Source: Punica granatum (taxonomy: Eukaryota > Streptophyta > Magnoliopsida > Myrtales > Lythraceae). Taken from it: a stretch of DNA of 64,000 bases. This document shows positions 59,691 through 64,000 of this stretch, in pieces (the stretch's first letter is position 1; every line of letters begins with the position of its first letter). The translations under genes were made by a program, and so were the position numbers. A model generated the notes under the pieces. The model saw nothing but the letters and a program-made list of their open reading frames with translations. It searched no databases and was not told the origin of the DNA. The stretch lies in assembly GCF_007655135.1 (NCBI RefSeq), contig NW_022204308.1:1-64000 (forward strand), given 5' to 3'.

Positions 59691-60378
59691 CTAGCTAGTT
59701 AGAATCTGAGTAGATAATAGCATAAAATATGATTTTATGCTTGGTACTGGTGTGATTATGTTTGATATTTGCGGTGCATGACTGTTAGACATGGACTATG
59801 TCCTAGTTGTGTTAGTATAATAGTTATACGTGTGGACTATTATGTAATGGTTACATAATAGTGTATGGTGAGATCGATTAAATGTTAATAAAATCCCTCA
59901 AAATATTAAGTCCATATCCTTCCACAGTGTAACGCTCGTCAAGACCAAGATCGATGAGTGTGTAGACCTAACCATCGCAGGATGCCCTCATCTATCCTAG
60001 TAAGACGTAGTGTTTACAAGTGGGTCGGACTTAATTGAGCAAGCCTAATAGGATTAGGAGTTCAGAGGCATGTAGTTGGGCATCGATCTACAAGATAGAT
60101 TTGAATAAGGAGTTATTCACCCAACTAATCAAGAGTTGCATGTGATGCAATTGGGAAAGTGAGTTCCCTACCTAAATAGCCAGTTCTGGGTGAATCAGCT
60201 CTCGCTGACTCAGAGCTTGGTGAGATATGGATCTTGAACTACTATGAGAATGATATTCTCTGAATCAATGGTGAGGGTCATTGATTTGATATAAATAGTG
60301 GGAGCAATATTTAATAAAGTCCTCATTGAATATTGTTGTGTCATAATACTTATTTTGCATATTTCTGTGGTAGTTACC

Positions 60379-62253
60379 ATGACAGGGAGCACTTCTAGTA
60401 CTTTCTATTTGCGATCCGTCCTTGATAAGGACAAACTGTCAGGGAATAATTTCCTTGGTTGGTATCGAAACTTGAGAATTGTTCTCACCCAAGAAAAAAA
60501 GCTATATGTCTTAAAGCAACTTCTTCTTGCGCCACCACCTGACGATGCCCCCCAAGCTGAGAAAGATGCTTATACTAAGCATCATGATGATGCCGTAAAC
60601 GTCGGATGTCTCATGTTAGTCACCATGGACTCGGAGCTTCAGAAGCAACACGAGAACATGAAGGCGTACGATATGATCGTGCATCTCAGGCAGCTCTATC
60701 AAGAGCAGGCCCGACATGAGAGATTCGAGATTTCTAAGGCACTCTTTCAAGCAAGGTTGACTGAGGGCAGCCCGGTAGGTCCTCATGTACTCGATATGAT
60801 TGGGTACGTTGAGACTCTAGGACGACTGGGATTTCCTCTGGGTCAAGAGTTGGCCACAGATTTAGTCCTACAGTCACTGCCCAGCAATTATAGTCAGTTC
60901 ATCATGAGCTATAATATGAATGACTACAATAAACCATTGCCTGAACTACTTAACATGTTGAGAACAGCTGAGCATGATATCAGCAAGGGGAAGTCCATTC
61001 TAATGGTCCAGGGGTCCAAAAGAAAGGGTAAGGGCAAGAGTAAAGGCAAGAGGGCTAAAGGTGCATCCAAGTATGACTTGGGTGTGTTGAAGCCTAAAGC
61101 CAAGGTGGCGAAGGATGATTACTGCTTCCATTGTGGCAACAGTGGACATTGGAAGCGAAATTGCAAGGTATACTTGGAAGAGTTGAAGAAGAAGAAGGGA
61201 AGTGAGACTTCCACTTCAGGTATCCATGTTATAGAGATTAATGTATCTACTACTTCTACATCTTGGGTATTAGATACCGGGTGTGGTGCTCATATTTGTG
61301 GAAATACGCAGGACCTAAGGGATAGTAGATCGTTGGCAAAGGGCGAGGTGGACCTACGAGTTGGAAATGGAGCAAGAGTTGCTGCATTAACTGTAGGGAC
61401 TTATCACCTAGTTTTGCCTACTGGGCTAGTATTAAATCTTGACGACTGTTATTATGTACCTGCTATAAGTAGAAACATAATATCTATTTCTTGTTTGGAC
61501 AAGAAGGGATTTTGTTTCACCATCAAGAACAAGTGTTGTTCTATGTACATGAATGATGTATATTATGGCAGTGCACATTTAAGTAATGGTCTGTATGTTC
61601 TTGATCTAGATACGCCTATTTATAATATGGAAACCAAACGGCTCAAATCTAATGATTCGAACCCGACTTACCTCTGGCATTGTCGTTTAGGTCACATTAG
61701 CGAGAGTCGCATCTCTAGACTCCATAAGGATGGATTACTGGACTCATTTGATTTAGAATCGATCGAGACATGCGAACCTTGCTTAATGGGGAAAATGACT
61801 AAGGCCCCTTTTACCGGAAAGGGTGATCTTCTCGCTCTCATACATACCGATGTATATGGACTAGTGAACAAGCTTGCTAGAGGTGTATGTCTCCACTTCA
61901 TTACATTTACTGATGATTTCAGTAGATTTGGATATGTGTATTTGATGAAACACAAATTTGAATCCTTTGAAAAGTTCAAAGAATTTAAGAATGAAGTGGA
62001 GAATCAATTGGGTAAGAGTATTAAAGTTCTTCGATCAGATCGAGGAGGTGAATATTTGAGCTATGAGTTCGCTGACTATCTTAAACAGTGTGAGATTTTA
62101 TCTCAACTGACTCCACTTGGAACACCACAGTGGAATGGTGTAGCTGAGAGGAGGAATCGAACTTTATTAGATATGGTTCGATCTTTGATGAGTCATGCAA
62201 ACTTACCTGACTCTTCTGGGGATATGCTCTACAGACAGCTGCTCTCATATTAA
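60379..62253 (+). pseudogene. Copia gag-protease-integrase open frame, copy 2
   Basis: The homologous start is ATG at 60379. An in-frame GTG-type extension to 60298 exists only because copy 2 lacks the 10-bp leader duplication. Domains are as in copy 1: zinc knuckle, DTGCG protease, pre-integrase and DDE integrase. This copy keeps FTDDFSRF. It has HTDVYGLV where copy 1 has HTDVCGPV; the usual motif has a Gly-Pro, so each copy is damaged at a different spot. The same terminal frameshift ends it at 62253. Confidence 0.92.
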
Positions 62254-62635
62254 ACAATGCTCCGTCGAAATCAGTTGAAAGGACACCACATGAGATGTGG
62301 TATGGGAAGCGTCCCAAGATGTCCTTTCTAAAGATATGGGGTTGCGAAACTTATGTGAAGAGATTGTCTTCGGATAAGCTTGGCCCTAAATCGGACAAAT
62401 GTTACTTTGTGAGGTATCCTAAGGAAACTCGATGATACTATTTCTATAATCCCATCGAAGGCAAAGTATTTGTTGCTCGAACTGCGGTATTCCTTGAGAA
62501 AGAGTTTCTCTCCAAAGGAACTAGTAGGAGGAAATTAGAACTTGGGGAAGTTCTACCACAAAATGACATTGACCAATCGACGGGTGATATTGCAGAACAA
62601 GTACCACAAGGTGTTGTGGCACAATCTTCTGCACA
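62254..62635 (+). pseudogene. Copia integrase C-terminus and linker, copy 2
   Basis: Shifted frames as in copy 1, including the TGA replacing a conserved Gly. It retains the base copy 1 lost near 25372, so RPKMSFLKIWGCETYVKR is continuous here. CAA at about 62634 replaces the TAG of copy 1. Confidence 0.85.
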
Positions 62636-63532
62636 AGTGACACAGGAGCCTCGTAGGTCTAGTAGGATACGTCATGAGCCCGAGAGATATGGATTTCTCG
62701 TGACTCAAAACAATGACGTATTGCTCATAGATAATGATGAGCCTACAACCTATGCGAAGCCGTAATAGGCCCTGACTTGAGAAATGGCTGGAGGCCATGA
62801 GATCTGAGATGGAGTCCATGTACACTAACCAAGTATGGACTTTGGTTGATCCACTTGAAGGGGCAAAACCCATTGGGTGTAAGTGGGTCTTCAAGAAGAA
62901 GACTGACATGGACGGTAATGTGATTACCTTTAAGGGCCGACTTGTGGCAAAAGGTTTCAGACAAGTTCATGGTGTTGACTATGACGAAACTTTTTCCCGG
63001 TGGCTATGCTTAAATCCATCAGGATCTTGCTTGCAATTGCAGCTTATTATGATTATGAGATCTGGCAAATGGATGTCAAAACTGCTTTCCTATACGGGAA
63101 GCTCCTTGAGGATGTGTATATGACACAATCTGAGGTTTTGTCGATCCACATAGTGCCAAAAAGGTTTGTAAGCTACAACAGTCTATTTATGGGCTGAAGT
63201 AAGCTTCTAGGAGCTGGAATCTTCGTTTTGATGATGCAATCAAAGAGTTTGGTTTCATCAAGAATGAAGATGAACCCTGTGTTTATAAGAAGGTTAGTGG
63301 GAGCGTAGTAATCTTTCTGGTATTGTATGTAGACGACATACTTTTGATCGGGAATGACATTCCTTCCCTACAGTTTGTGAAGACTTGGTTGGGAAGGTGT
63401 TTCTCTATGAAGGACTTAGGCGAAACTACCTACGTGCTAGGTATCAGGATCTATAGAGATAGATCTAGGAGACTGCCTAGCTTAAGTCAGAGTGCATACA
63501 TAGATAAACTGCTTCGGCGCTTTAGCATGTAG
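62636..63532 (+). pseudogene. Copia reverse transcriptase, copy 2
   Basis: Carries the copy-1 lesions (loss near 62996, shift near 63135, TAA at 63200, TAG at 63530) plus two further single-base losses near 62754 and 62776. YVDDILLIG is intact at about 63326-63352. Confidence 0.9.
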
Positions 63533-64000
63533 AATTCTAAGAAAGGGTCGCTGCCTATGTTACACGGTATAAGCCTTTCGAAGGCTCAGAGTCTTTCTAC
63601 TCGAGAGGAGAGGGACCGCATGAATAGGATTCCATATGCGTCGGCTATTAGATCCATCATGTATGCTATGTTATGCACTCGATCCGATGTCTCGTATGCT
63701 TTGAGTATGACGAGTCGATACCAATCAGATCCAAGTGAGATACACTGGATCGCAGTAAAGAACATCCTTAAGTACTTACGAAGGACTAAAGAGATGTTTT
63801 TGGTATATGGAGGCGAAGAAGAGCTCGTTGTAAGAGGTTACACCGATGCTAGCTTCCAGACCAATAAAGACGACAGTAGATCGCAGTCAGGGTATGTGTT
63901 CTGCCTGAATGGAGGTGCTGTGAGTTGGAAGAGTTCCAAGCAGGAAACAGTAGCCGACTCTACCACAGAGGCCGAGTATATTGCTGCCTCTAACGCCGTA
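63533..64000 (+). pseudogene. Copia RNase H, copy 2 (runs off the window)
   Basis: Open from 63533 to the window end. GYTDASFQT, SGYVFCLNGG, SWKSSKQ and STTEAEYIAAS are visible. The remaining third lies outside. Confidence 0.9.

Larger units (their letters stand above)
41643..64000 (+). repeat. Copy 2 of the ~37-kb tandem duplication (right end outside window)
   Basis: It repeats 4615-27050 in order: S2-S4 as S7-S9, the gypsy LTR through RNase H, and the nested copia up to its RNase H. About 22.4 kb of it is visible. It shares the insertion junctions and most stops with copy 1, so both transposon insertions predate the duplication. Confidence 0.9.
54684..64000 (+). mobile_element. Ty3/gypsy element, second copy (cut by window)
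   Basis: Same left target duplication ATAAC (54679-54683), LTR, primer site, gag, protease, RT and RNase H start as copy 1, then the nested copia. It arose by segmental duplication, not by a separate insertion, because flank and nested junctions are identical. Confidence 0.93.
58048..64000 (+). mobile_element. Nested Ty1/copia element, second copy (cut by window)
   Basis: Same insertion point (after CGATTAA) as copy 1. LTR, primer site, leader, gag-protease-integrase, RT and most of RNase H are visible; the 3' LTR lies beyond the window. Confidence 0.93.

Noticed and set aside
1..64000. CRISPR-like array suggested by regularly repeated segments
   Set aside because: The repeats are kilobase-scale tandem duplications in plant DNA, with no short direct repeats and unique spacers and no cas genes.

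Overview
The window is repeat-dense plant nuclear DNA with no convincing intact host gene. The plant origin is shown by Ty1/copia and Ty3/gypsy LTR retrotransposons with initiator-tRNA-Met primer sites, a Tourist-like MITE, hAT-type elements, a captured arabinogalactan-protein (AGP) segment and copied plastid rps7 pieces. It is most likely a eudicot. The species cannot be fixed from sequence alone; the MITE style faintly suggests Myrtales.

Three levels of repetition are stacked. (1) A basal array of S-units about 4.3 kb long, present nine times (S1-S9; S4 and S9 partial and diverged). A full unit runs: B block; an inverted duplication of an unidentified gene fragment (arms about 0.5 kb around a loop of about 0.15 kb); a short plastid rps7 fragment; an AT-rich segment with a Helitron-like end; and an A block. 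(2) A recent tandem duplication of about 37.0 kb. Copy 1 is about 4615-41640, and copy 2 starts about 41643 and runs off the right edge. The copies differ by about 1%, and the breakpoints lie inside S-units, as expected for unequal crossing-over. (3) Transposons inserted in the array before that duplication.

Region by region: 1-17245 holds S1-S4, with a 1.75-kb foreign segment in S2 and a 281-bp Tourist-like MITE in S4. 17722-31531 is a decayed Ty3/gypsy element (443/449-bp LTRs, target duplication ATAAC). It is interrupted in RNase H by a 7.9-kb Ty1/copia element at 21087-28999 (about 1.6-kb LTRs, target duplication ATTAA/ATGAA) and in integrase by a hAT-like remnant. 32037-41315 holds S5 and S6. 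S5 carries a 1057-bp hAT-type element with a captured AGP fragment and a tiny poly(A) retroposon. 41316-64000 repeats S2-S4 plus the gypsy/copia nest as S7-S9.

Inferred order of events: S-array formation; gypsy insertion; copia insertion into gypsy; 37-kb duplication. The LTR pairs (gypsy more diverged than copia) and the shared lesions in both copies support this. All pol genes are broken by stops, frameshifts or insertions, so nothing here should be autonomous. The hairpin-forming gene fragments and the AGP-bearing hAT are the parts most likely to have a regulatory consequence.
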